Under the pieces are notes generated by a model. It worked only from the letters and a program-made list of their open reading frames with translations. It ran no database searches and was not told the origin of the DNA. 64,000 bases of DNA from Ornithinibacillus gellani (GTDB lineage: Bacteria; Bacillota; Bacilli; Bacillales; Amphibacillaceae), in the NCBI RefSeq assembly GCF_003730295.1, contig NZ_QTSZ01000029.1, positions 124,001 to 188,000 on the forward strand, written 5' to 3'. Made by a program: the position numbers and the translations under genes. Shown one piece after another: positions 16,955 through 25,267 of the stretch. Each line of letters begins with the position of its first letter. Position 1 is the first letter of the stretch.

Positions 16955-18820
16955 TTATTTCGGTTCAACTAGTAAATATCCGCTCATTTCCTGATGTAAT
17001 GCGGAGCAGAAGTTTGTACAATAGATTGGATATGTGCCCGCTTTATCCGCAACAAATTCAAGTGTGCTCGTTTGCCCTGGCTGAACTTCAAAGTTTAGAT
17101 CATAATCGTTAATCCCAAATCCATGGGTAATATCCTGATCTAAATCAATATTGGTTATATGGAAAAATACACGATCCCCTTCTTTTACTGTTACAGCATC
17201 CGGTCGATCAGCTTTTGCATCAAAAACAAAACGTGATCGCATCGCAATACCGTACACATGTACTTCATCGCCTTTTCTTTCTATATGCGCGTCCTCTTGT
17301 TTCCAAACAGCGTTTTCTCTTTTTTCATCTTTCTCATATATTTTGACTGGATTGATTTTATCGCGATGAATAATTTGTGCATAATGTGGTTCCGGGTCAA
17401 CAGGAACTGCCATAATATGCTCCATCTTTTCTCCTGAAATATCAATCAAATCCATGGACTCAGGATGTGACGGACCAACAGACAGGAAGTTATCCTTGGC
17501 AATTTTATTCAATGCCACAATCCATTTGCCATCAGGATCTACTGTATCGCCTTCTGCTGCTGCAGCATGCCCAGGAGAATAATAGGTTGGAATCCGGTCA
17601 ATTACTTCTCCTGTGTCTATCTTCCACTTCACAATTTCAGAGGAGATAAACATCGTATTATATGCATGACCCTTATCATCAAATTGGGTATGCAGCGGTC
17701 CAAGTGCTCCTGGTGGATCCACCTCACGCTCCATGACCTCTTCATACGGCAAAATTGGTATACCAAATTTTTCATCTGAGAAATTCTCATTTTCTATAGC
17801 TGCAAATGCTTTTTCAAATGAAAATACGGTCATTAAAGGTGCCAATTTACCGGAAGCAATAAATCGGGTACCATCTGGCGTAACGTCCACTCCATGTGGA
17901 GATTTTGCAACTGGTACAGCGAAGATAGCACCTTTATGATCACGAGGATCAATCATCTTTGCGCCATTCACTTCATTATAATTCCCTTCAGCAACCTCCT
18001 TCTCCAATACCTTCCAATTGACAAGCACAATATAGTCACGGTCATTTTGGGAGGCATTAATTTCCAAATTGGTTGTCGCAAATTCTGTATTATAGGTTGT
18101 CATCACAATCCAGTCACTAGACATTTTTTTACCAGCATCAGAAAGGTCATAGGACCATGGTGGCAGCATAATTTGATAGGCGAGATCGAATTCCTTATTT
18201 TCTCGATCAAATGTTGCCATAGAAACGACACCTTTATATTCCTTTTCATAATCATCAAGTGACGCGTATTCCCCTGCTAATGGGCGCGCAAATCGAGTTG
18301 GCAAGGCAATATATTCCGTGTTTTCTGTGACAAACACCCCTGCGTGTGGTCCGCCCATATTCGGAAGTGACATCATATCTACCGTGTGGAAGGTTGATAA
18401 ATCAACTGCTGCTACCCGATTATTCCCTACGTCATTCGCAAACAGAAATTCCCCATCATAATCTCCCTCTGTCTCTGATACAGCTGGGTGGTGGAAGTCC
18501 CCCCATGTATAGTCTCCGAGCATTTCTTTTGAGGCTTTATCATAGCCATAGCCGGTTGCGGGATCCGGTGTAAATACAGGTACCGTACGAATCTTCCTCA
18601 TCGATGGGATTCCATATACGAACAATTGACCAGAATGGCCACCAGAAGCGAGCATATAATACTCGTCCAGTTCTCCGTACGGTACATAGACTTTCTCCGC
18701 TTTACTCTTATTCTCAGATGCAGCGTTATCATCTTTATTCAAATCAGCAAAAAATACAAATGCGACTAATAAACCAGCTATGATTCCAAATACTGCAGAC
18801 AATATCCGTTTTAGATTCAT
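16955..18820 (-). CDS. nosZ: Nitrous oxide reductase, clade II
   Basis: The enzyme reduces N2O to N2, the last step of denitrification, outside the membrane. The CuZ-ligand segment GDFHHPAVSETEGDYDG is at residues 107-123. The CuA domain at the C-terminus shows Cys601, Cys605, His609 and Met612 in CTNFCSALHQEM. The N-terminus has no twin-arginine motif but a Sec-type hydrophobic helix (residues 5-25), the mark of clade II enzymes. That helix may serve as a membrane anchor because no clear cleavage site is seen. Length (621 aa) is normal. It starts 17 nt after nosC. Confidence 0.95.
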   Translation of the reverse strand: MNLKRILSAVFGIIAGLLVAFVFFADLNKDDNAASENKSKAEKVYVPYGELDEYYMLASGGHSGQLFVYGIPSMRKIRTVPVFTPDPATGYGYDKASKEMLGDYTWGDFHHPAVSETEGDYDGEFLFANDVGNNRVAAVDLSTFHTVDMMSLPNMGGPHAGVFVTENTEYIALPTRFARPLAGEYASLDDYEKEYKGVVSMATFDRENKEFDLAYQIMLPPWSYDLSDAGKKMSSDWIVMTTYNTEFATTNLEINASQNDRDYIVLVNWKVLEKEVAEGNYNEVNGAKMIDPRDHKGAIFAVPVAKSPHGVDVTPDGTRFIASGKLAPLMTVFSFEKAFAAIENENFSDEKFGIPILPYEEVMEREVDPPGALGPLHTQFDDKGHAYNTMFISSEIVKWKIDTGEVIDRIPTYYSPGHAAAAEGDTVDPDGKWIVALNKIAKDNFLSVGPSHPESMDLIDISGEKMEHIMAVPVDPEPHYAQIIHRDKINPVKIYEKDEKRENAVWKQEDAHIERKGDEVHVYGIAMRSRFVFDAKADRPDAVTVKEGDRVFFHITNIDLDQDITHGFGINDYDLNFEVQPGQTSTLEFVADKAGTYPIYCTNFCSALHQEMSGYLLVEPK

Positions 18821-18837
18821 GCCAATTCACCCCCGTT

Positions 18838-19278
18838 TTATTGTTCAGCTGCTTTTTGCAACACTTTAATAATTTCTGTACGTTCCTCATCTGATAATGG
18901 GTTATCGCCAATTACCGTAGACATCACAGCTGAGGTAGGCTCCTGCAAAAATTCATCCAAGCTTTTCCCATGCTTTCCTTCCACATCTTGAAAGGCTTTT
19001 GACAAATCAGGTCCTGTGGTTCCCCCTTCTACACCAATGGATTCAACTGCATGACAGGATAAGCAATTATTTCTTTCCAATGCCTCTGCCTCACTAGACA
19101 CAGTTTCCTGACTTGTTTCCTCTTTGTTACCATCTTCCGTTTTTTCAGCATCTGACGTTTCCTGTTGTTCAGGCGAATCAGCAACCGTTCCCGCAGAATC
19201 TCCACCCGAAAATAGAAAATAGCCACCAGCAAAAGAAAGAATAAAAGCGATTGCAAAAATAAGGCTATTCATTTTCAT
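18838..19278 (-). CDS. nosC: NosC-type membrane-anchored cytochrome c
   Basis: An N-terminal hydrophobic helix (residues 5-24) is followed by an acidic, low-complexity linker (about 30-68) and one class I cytochrome c domain with the haem site CLSCH at 72-76. The axial Met is probably Met119 in the segment TSAVMSTVIGDN. It would hand electrons from the quinol pool or other cytochromes to NosZ. It is the first gene of the operon, with GGAGG 9 nt before the ATG. Confidence 0.88.
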   Translation of the reverse strand: MKMNSLIFAIAFILSFAGGYFLFSGGDSAGTVADSPEQQETSDAEKTEDGNKEETSQETVSSEAEALERNNCLSCHAVESIGVEGGTTGPDLSKAFQDVEGKHGKSLDEFLQEPTSAVMSTVIGDNPLSDEERTEIIKVLQKAAEQ

Positions 19279-19344
19279 CTCTACTTACCTCCCCTGGAAT
19301 ATGTTACGTACACCTAAATTTTATGGGTTCTAACTTGACCCACG

Positions 19345-19360
19345 TGTGATCTAAATCACA
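19345..19360 (-). promoter_or_regulatory. FNR binding site of the nos operon
   Basis: TGTGATCTAAATCACA is a full match to the TGTGA-N6-TCACA consensus of Bacillus Fnr/Crp proteins. Its centre is 41.5 nt from a start point predicted near 19311, and TAAAAT lies exactly at -12 to -7 (19318-19323). This is the geometry of a class II activated promoter, so the operon should be switched on at low oxygen. Confidence 0.82.
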
Positions 19361-19512
19361 CCTATAAGGGAGAGGTGTTACTGTTCCATGTCGAGTTTAT
19401 ACACATTTTGTGAAGGTATGAGCATTAATTCAATTGGCATGTTGTTAATAGGGTGTTGAGGTGATAAAGAGGTAAAAACATAGGCTTATTAAACCATGAG
19501 GTAAATCGAATC

Positions 19513-19566
19513 ATAAAGTGAAACTTCAATCCGTGAAGGTCTTACAGCCAGTTAATCTGTAATAAA
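19513..19566 (+). repeat. Dispersed repeat, short internally deleted form
   Basis: About 54 bp: left end GTGAAACTTCAATCCGTG joined to right end CTTACAGCCAGTTAATCTG. The central part is missing. Confidence 0.85.
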
Positions 19567-19605
19567 AAAACAGGCCTGCATCACAGCATGACCCGTTAAG
19601 TTCTG

Positions 19606-20070
19606 TTATTCCTGTATCACTCCTGCAATAAGCTCGCTTAATTGCTCAGCGAAATGTCGACAATCTTGAATATCTTCGGCATTCGGTTCCAAATCAACTT
19701 TTAATTTATTTGGAACAAGCATAGCGCCAAGCTGATGGAGGCGATCCCATAATAGATCAACCGCTCCTCCATATGAATCATAAAATGAATCAGCTGACCC
19801 AAAGATGCCAAATTTTTTACCAGTTAAATCTACGTCATCCAATTCCTCGTAAAAATCCTCCACCTCGTATGGCAATTCTCCGTCATCCCATGTATGTGTA
19901 CCAATTAAGATCCCATCGTATCCAAGTAATTCTTCAGGCGTGATTGGATCAAAATCAAATGTTTTTGTCGTTACCTCATAACCCAGTGTTTCCAAATAAT
20001 CGACCATTGCCTCTGCCATTAATTCGGTATTGCCTGTCATGCTTGCATAAAGCATTAATATGGATCCCAT
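19606..20070 (-). CDS. Flavodoxin (Fur-controlled)
   Basis: This 154-aa protein has the FMN phosphate loop MLYASMTGNTE at the N-terminus and the aromatic FMN loops GTHTWDDGELP and GSADSFYD. It is an acidic electron carrier that can replace ferredoxin when iron is short. GGAGGGAATTGCT precedes the ATG at 20070; in-frame upstream codons lack a ribosome site. A perfect Fur box sits between the -35 and -10 elements of its promoter, in line with YkuN/YkuP-type flavodoxins of Bacillus. Confidence 0.92.
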   Translation of the reverse strand: MGSILMLYASMTGNTELMAEAMVDYLETLGYEVTTKTFDFDPITPEELLGYDGILIGTHTWDDGELPYEVEDFYEELDDVDLTGKKFGIFGSADSFYDSYGGAVDLLWDRLHQLGAMLVPNKLKVDLEPNAEDIQDCRHFAEQLSELIAGVIQE

Positions 20071-20103
20071 AGCAATTCCCTCCATCACAGAAATTCTATC
20101 TTC

Positions 20104-20133
20104 ATTATAACTGATAATGATTATCAGTATCAA
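20104..20133 (-). promoter_or_regulatory. Flavodoxin promoter with Fur box in the spacer
   Basis: On the minus strand TTGATA (20128-20133) and TATAAT (20104-20109) are 18 bp apart. The spacer is filled by the 19-bp perfect palindrome ACTGATAATGATTATCAGT (20110-20128), the classic Fur operator. Fe-Fur would block RNA polymerase directly. Confidence 0.85.
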
Positions 20134-20200
20134 TGACATAATAACGGATAGTTTGAATAAACTGTGTCAGGAACTGGCGGCATTCTTTAAGGACTAGCAA

Positions 20201-20254
20201 ATAAAGTGAAACTTCAATCCGTGGGGTCTTACAGCCAATTAATCTGTGAAAAAA
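20201..20254 (+). repeat. Dispersed repeat, short internally deleted form
   Basis: Left end GTGAAACTTCAATCCGTGGGG is joined to TCTTACAGCCAATTAATCTGTGA. It is the same deletion form as the copy at 19513. Confidence 0.82.
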
Positions 20255-20384
20255 ATCACCTGAGACAAAACTCCGTGAAACGCCTTTTCATTTTATTTGA
20301 TCTATTTTGGTGCCCCATCAATCTACTCTGTATTCCACGATCCGGCCTCAGCCAACATAGGATAAATTTATATTCTCTATCGAT

Positions 20385-20607
20385 GATGCGCGAGTTGGGG
20401 TGGTTGTTGTGTGAGTTTGGGTGAGTGGTGCGAGACTTTATTCGGTTGGTGTGCGAGTTGAGGTGATTGGTGCTCGACTTTTGGCATCAGGCGCGCGACA
20501 TTCACCGGTCGGTGCGCGGGTTGGGTGGTCGGTGCTCGAATTTATCCGGTTGGTGCGCGACTTTCATTGGGCATACGCGACTTTGCCTAATCAGGGCGCG
20601 CGTGTAC
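20385..20607. repeat. 21-bp tandem repeat array 1 (GC-rich, degenerate)
   Basis: About ten units at 21-bp spacing (starts at 20385, 20406, 20427, 20448, 20469, 20490, 20511 and onward, with a 1-nt slip near 20531). The shared core is GGTGCGCGACTTT or close variants. GC content is clearly above the surroundings. Because 21 is a multiple of three, all frames stay open and look like heptapeptide repeats, but no ribosome site or protein family supports a gene. Confidence 0.75.
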
Positions 20608-20636
20608 AGAGGCTCTAAATTTGGACTTCTAAAGAT

Positions 20637-20835
20637 GTTGGAATCGGCAACTGCCGATTTCATCCCTCTCGATGCATGCGACTTTCGATTAAAGGTATGC
20701 GACCTTTCTCTAAAGACATGCGAGTTAGGGGCCAAGTCATGCGACTTCACCCCAAAACCATGCGACTTTGCAGCCAAATTAGCTGAACAGATTTTTTAAA
20801 AATAAAATGCAGTTGGAATCGACTTGCCGATTCCC
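20637..20835. repeat. 21-bp tandem repeat array 2 with flanking hairpin repeats
   Basis: Five exact-period units start at 20675, 20696, 20717, 20738 and 20759, each beginning CATGCGACTTT or a near variant. The array is bracketed by a direct repeat that is itself a hairpin: GTTGGAATCGGCAACTGCCGATTTC (split here: GTTGGAATCGGC then AACTGCCGATTTC, 20637-20661) and GTTGGAATCGACTTGCCGAT at 20812. Unit sequence differs from array 1 but shares TGCGACTTT. Confidence 0.72.
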
Positions 20836-20874
20836 TCATTTTATACTGACTCATCTTCCTAAGATTTTTGGCAT

Positions 20875-20923
20875 AAAAAACGGACCTATTTATCTTTTCG
20901 TGATAAACAGGTCCGTTTTTTTT
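20875..20923 (-). terminator. Terminator of the mal operon
   Basis: AAAAAACGGACCT and AGGTCCGTTTTTT form a 13-bp stem with T tracts on both sides, 16 nt after the regulator stop. Confidence 0.88.
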
Positions 20924-20938
20924 CATAATGAGGACTAG

Positions 20939-21976
20939 TTATGATCCAGCCTCATCAACTGGTTGCTCTTCCACGGAATCTCGATGGATGATTCGATGGG
21001 GAATAATAATACGTTTTGTTGGTTCGTTTTCATTTTGTGTTTTTTCAATCAAAGCTTTTGCTGATTGGGCACCAAGCTCATAGATTTGTACGTCTACAGT
21101 CGTTAAAGCAGGACTTGTAATTTCAGATAAATATACATTGTTAAAACTAACGAGTGACATATCTTTTGGTACACGGAATCCTTTATCTTCGAGTGTTCCC
21201 AATACCCCTAAACTCATCAGATCATCACTTACTACGAGCCCGGTTGGTGGTGTTTCAAGCGAGATAAGATGTTCAACAGCCATCCGTCCACCAGAACGAA
21301 GAAAATCAGCATGCACCTGGTAATCCGCGGGGGTATCTAATCCAGCTGCTTCCAAAGCAGCAATATACCCCGCTTTACGAGCAATTGTTACATGCAAATC
21401 CTGCGACCCACCAACAAAGGCAATTTTTTGATGCCCATGTGCAATCAAGTGATTGGTAATTTCTTTTCCTGCCTGAAAGTTATCCGTATCAACGTAAGTA
21501 ATGGTATGCTGATGACCAAATGGCCGACCCACAAGTACAAACGGAAAATCCCGCTCACGTAAAAAGGATACTACACGATCATCCTTTCGTGAATACAGTA
21601 GAATTACCCCGTCCACATAACTGCCATTTACCATCCGCTGCACTTCATTAAATATTTCTTCTTCTGTTTGTCCTGTCGAGAGTGAAAGAGAGTACTGCAT
21701 ATCATGTATGATTGAACCGATTCCGCGCAATATTTCCGGAAAAAACGGGTTTTGTAATGCTTTATCAGCAGATGAAGGCATAATCACACCAATTGCTTTT
21801 GTTGATTTCACGACTAAATTCCGGGCACTGATATTCGGATAGTACCCCATTTCCTTCATAGCTTTACGTACTTTTTTTTTCGTTTCTTCACTTATTCTTG
21901 GGTTATCTGCAATGACTCTGGATACGGTAGAGGGTGAAACCCCACTTGCTCTCGCTACATCCTTAATTGTCACCAT
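20939..21976 (-). CDS. LacI-family regulator, MalR-like
   Basis: The N-terminal helix-turn-helix TIKDVARASGVSPSTVSRVI is followed by a periplasmic-binding-protein-like sensor domain. It is the last gene of the maltodextrin operon. MalR proteins of Gram-positives repress malto-oligosaccharide genes until the sugar binds. Matching 18-bp operators occur between malE and the divergent GH13 gene. The ATG at 21976 is set by GGAGGG upstream; the longer frame lacks such a site. Confidence 0.85.
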   Translation of the reverse strand: MVTIKDVARASGVSPSTVSRVIADNPRISEETKKKVRKAMKEMGYYPNISARNLVVKSTKAIGVIMPSSADKALQNPFFPEILRGIGSIIHDMQYSLSLSTGQTEEEIFNEVQRMVNGSYVDGVILLYSRKDDRVVSFLRERDFPFVLVGRPFGHQHTITYVDTDNFQAGKEITNHLIAHGHQKIAFVGGSQDLHVTIARKAGYIAALEAAGLDTPADYQVHADFLRSGGRMAVEHLISLETPPTGLVVSDDLMSLGVLGTLEDKGFRVPKDMSLVSFNNVYLSEITSPALTTVDVQIYELGAQSAKALIEKTQNENEPTKRIIIPHRIIHRDSVEEQPVDEAGS

Positions 21977-22035
21977 TCTTTTCACCCTCCGCTCCAATAT
22001 TTTTGACCCTTGTCATTATAAGCAATCTTTTCTGC

Positions 22036-24387
22036 TTATGCAATAGTCAGACGATGCACTGAATCCGTTAGCACACCATTTATCATCACTTTCTGTTCAG
22101 CTTTTTGACCTATAACCTCTACCTTAATTTCCGAATAGGCTGGTTTGAAATCCCCTCGTTGATCAATTAACCGCACATCGATTGTATCCTCCATTGACGC
22201 AATCTCTATTTCCAATTCCAAATAGCTACCTGTTTCATATGCAAATGTTTCTCCATCATCCTCGTAAAAGGTGAATCGATACTTGTCGCCAGCCTGACCA
22301 GGATATACATATAAGGTTTGTTCAGCAGCCAGTTTATCCAGGTTGGATTGCCATTTCCCTTGCATGATTGCAGTTCCTTGCTTAATGAATATCGGCATAT
22401 CCGCTAATTCCGCATGGACCAGATGTGCTTTTCCTCCCGTCAACACCTCACCAGTTGAATAGGACACCCAATTCCCCTTTGGCAAATAGACAGCCCGATC
22501 TGTTGTAGAAGGCGTTAAAATCGGTGCAATAATAACATTATCGCCAATCATAAACTGATCATTTAAATTATATGTCTTTTCGTCTTCTGGAAATTCCATT
22601 AATAATGGACGCATAACAGGCAACCCCGTTTTACTTGCCTTATGGAAAAGGGAATACAATTGCGGCATCCATACGTAGCGCATTTGAATATACTTTCTCA
22701 TAATTGCTTCATACTTCTCCCCAAACTGCCATGGCTCCTGATACAAAAATCCAATGGCAGAGTGGTTGCGAAAATATGGTGTAAATGCTCCGACTTGTGT
22801 CCAGCGCGTTAATAGCTCCGGATTGGTATCATGGGCAAACCCTCCAACATCTGGACCTGTGAAAGGTACACCGGATAAACCAAGATTCATCACCATTGGA
22901 AGCGACATTTGCAAGTGCTCCCAAAAGCTGCGGTTATCCCCAGTCCAAACAGAGCCGTATTTTTGTACACCAGCATAGCCAGCACGTGTCAACAAAAAGG
23001 GACGTTTGCCGTGAAGCTGCTTTTTCATCCCTTCATAGGTTGCCTTCCCCATGAGTAGACCATATACATTATGCAGCTCCCGATGTGTGGTCGGTCGGCC
23101 GTCATTTCGGTGCATGACCTCGACATCCATCGTCTTGGTTTCGTTAAATACAGCAGGCTCATTCATATCATTCCAGATACCTTCAATTCCCTTATCTGTA
23201 TAAAAAGAATGCTGTTTGCCCCACCATTCTCTTACTTTTTCCTCGGTAAAATCAGGAAATGCACTCATACCTGGCCATACCTCACCAAAGTAAATATCAC
23301 CCTCCACATATTTACAGAAATAATCGGATTGGACCCCTTCTTGATAGGTAGCATATTCAGCATCACGTTTCACACCTGGATCAACAATTGTTACGACACG
23401 AACCCCTTGCTCACGCAGCTCTGAAATTAATTTCTCTGGCTCAGGGAAGCGCTCTTTATCAAAAGTAAAAACCCGATATCCATCCATGTAATGAATATCT
23501 AAATGAATCACGTCTAACGGGATATCTTTGTCTATAAAATGCTGTACAACCTCCCGCACCTCTTCAGCCGTTTCATAGCTATAACGGGATTGATGATAAC
23601 CAATTGCCCATTTTGGAGGAATAGGCATCCGGCCTGTTAAATGTGTATACTGTTTCAATACATCTTTCGGTTTTGGACCAGCCAGTACGTAATAATCAAG
23701 TTGTCCACCTTCTGCTTGGAAAGAATACTGATCTGTCTCCGATTTCATATCAAAAAACGTACGGTAGGTATTATCGAAAAAGATACCGTGCGCCCTACCA
23801 TTTCGCAATGTCATAAAATAAGGGATAGATTCATAAAGTGGATCTGTTTCCGGATTATGTGGTGCATATACATCTGTGTTCCACATTTCCAGCTTCTCGC
23901 CGCGTTTGTTTAGGTGGCCAGACTTTTCCCCAAATCCATAAAAATAATCTGCTGCTTCCATTTGTTTAAAGGCAATCACTTCACCATTTTCACGGTAAGC
24001 CATCCCACGTTCACCTTCAGCAACTAGCGTGTGACCGGACTGGTCCAACACAGTCAGTCGAAAAGGACGGGAGGTTATATGCAGCGTTAATGCGCTTGAC
24101 TTTAATTCATAGCCAGCAGCTTCGGCATTTTCCATCACCTTCACAGCCTCAGGTTTAGGGTCGACGGCATAGGATTGGTCCAATGCAGGTCGTCCATGCT
24201 GATTCATCGTTACCCTTACAATGGAATCTGTATAAAATTGGATTGCTACCATACCATTTTCACAGTGGAAAAAATATACATGATCTTTCTTTTCATATTG
24301 TGTCACATCACCAATATCCCGGTAAACCACCACATCCTTCTGTTTTTCTTTACCCGGATGGATGGCAAAACTTGTATCTTCAAGCAT
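22036..24387 (-). CDS. Alpha-glucosidase, glycoside hydrolase family 31
   Basis: This 783-aa cytosolic enzyme hydrolyses terminal alpha-linked glucose (or xylose) residues. The catalytic nucleophile is Asp407 in WNDMNEPAVF, and the likely acid/base is Asp484 in WTGDNRSFWEH. The N-terminal beta-sandwich, the barrel start (WAIGYHQSRYSY) and the C-terminal beta domains are all present. It lacks a signal peptide, so it acts on oligosaccharides imported by the ABC transporter encoded just upstream. Alpha-glucosidase is likelier than alpha-xylosidase given the mal context. Confidence 0.93.
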   Translation of the reverse strand: MLEDTSFAIHPGKEKQKDVVVYRDIGDVTQYEKKDHVYFFHCENGMVAIQFYTDSIVRVTMNQHGRPALDQSYAVDPKPEAVKVMENAEAAGYELKSSALTLHITSRPFRLTVLDQSGHTLVAEGERGMAYRENGEVIAFKQMEAADYFYGFGEKSGHLNKRGEKLEMWNTDVYAPHNPETDPLYESIPYFMTLRNGRAHGIFFDNTYRTFFDMKSETDQYSFQAEGGQLDYYVLAGPKPKDVLKQYTHLTGRMPIPPKWAIGYHQSRYSYETAEEVREVVQHFIDKDIPLDVIHLDIHYMDGYRVFTFDKERFPEPEKLISELREQGVRVVTIVDPGVKRDAEYATYQEGVQSDYFCKYVEGDIYFGEVWPGMSAFPDFTEEKVREWWGKQHSFYTDKGIEGIWNDMNEPAVFNETKTMDVEVMHRNDGRPTTHRELHNVYGLLMGKATYEGMKKQLHGKRPFLLTRAGYAGVQKYGSVWTGDNRSFWEHLQMSLPMVMNLGLSGVPFTGPDVGGFAHDTNPELLTRWTQVGAFTPYFRNHSAIGFLYQEPWQFGEKYEAIMRKYIQMRYVWMPQLYSLFHKASKTGLPVMRPLLMEFPEDEKTYNLNDQFMIGDNVIIAPILTPSTTDRAVYLPKGNWVSYSTGEVLTGGKAHLVHAELADMPIFIKQGTAIMQGKWQSNLDKLAAEQTLYVYPGQAGDKYRFTFYEDDGETFAYETGSYLELEIEIASMEDTIDVRLIDQRGDFKPAYSEIKVEVIGQKAEQKVMINGVLTDSVHRLTIA

Positions 24388-24424
24388 ACTATTAACTCCT
24401 TTACATAAATGATGTCTTCGCTAT

Positions 24425-25267
24425 TTACCCTTTCGTTCCCCCCGCTGTTAAGCCCGAAATGAGGAATCGTTGCAGCAATAAGAAAACCAATGCAATTGGA
24501 ATGGCTATCAATATCGACCCAGCTGCAAAGCGGGTAAAGTTGGTAGAAAATTGGTCATTGATAAAATTAAATAATCCTAGCGCAAGTGTGAAATTTTCCG
24601 GACTGGATAAGACAATTCGCGGCAATAAAAAGTCCATGAATGGTGCCATGAAGTTAAATAGCGCAACAACAGCTAAAATTGGCTTCGCAAGCGGCAACAT
24701 AATAGAAATAAATATTTTCATATGTCCGGCACCATCTATTTTTGCAGCCTCATCCAGCTCCTTAGGAATCGTGTCAAAATAACCTTTTACGAGCCATGCA
24801 TTAAATGGTATTTGCCCACCAAGATAAATGAGCAACAGTCCCCATAAGGAGTCTGTCAAACCAATCGTATTTAATAGAATATACAAAGCTACCATTCCCA
24901 TAAGCGCCGGGAACATTTGCAGCAATAAAAACATATAGAGTCCATATTTCCGACCAAAGAACTGATATCTTGAAAAAGCATAAGCAATTAAGGACGTAAT
25001 CAGAACGGAGCCAAATGAATTCAATACGGCAACAAATAAACTATTCTTATACCAAACGAGATAATCACTACGTGGGCTGGTAAACAACCATTTATAATGC
25101 TCCAATGTCGGGTTCTTAGGAAATAAATCCGTGACAAGCATATTTGTGCCGGGGTTAATACTCATCATCACAGCCCAAAATAATGGGTAGCCAATGATAA
25201 TAAACATGATAATAAAGAAGAGGTAGATAAACGTCAGTTCTATTTTTGATTTCGTTTTTCGATTCAT
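24425..25267 (-). CDS. Maltodextrin ABC transporter permease, MalG type
   Basis: This 280-aa protein has six membrane helices and the EAA loop (ELDEAAKIDGAGHMKIFISIMLP) that contacts the ATPase. It overlaps the MalF stop as TAATG, so translation is coupled. No ATPase gene is present here; a shared MsmX/MsmK-type ATPase elsewhere is usual in Bacillaceae. Confidence 0.9.
   Translation of the reverse strand: MNRKTKSKIELTFIYLFFIIMFIIIGYPLFWAVMMSINPGTNMLVTDLFPKNPTLEHYKWLFTSPRSDYLVWYKNSLFVAVLNSFGSVLITSLIAYAFSRYQFFGRKYGLYMFLLLQMFPALMGMVALYILLNTIGLTDSLWGLLLIYLGGQIPFNAWLVKGYFDTIPKELDEAAKIDGAGHMKIFISIMLPLAKPILAVVALFNFMAPFMDFLLPRIVLSSPENFTLALGLFNFINDQFSTNFTRFAAGSILIAIPIALVFLLLQRFLISGLTAGGTKG

Noticed and set aside
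20385-20780. CRISPR array
   Set aside because: The units are contiguous at 21 bp with only a 9-12 bp degenerate core and no spacers of 30 bp or more; no cas genes are near.
20421-20799. Protein-coding genes made of heptapeptide repeats on either strand
   Set aside because: The open frames follow from the 21-bp period; there is no ribosome site, and frames on both strands are equally open.
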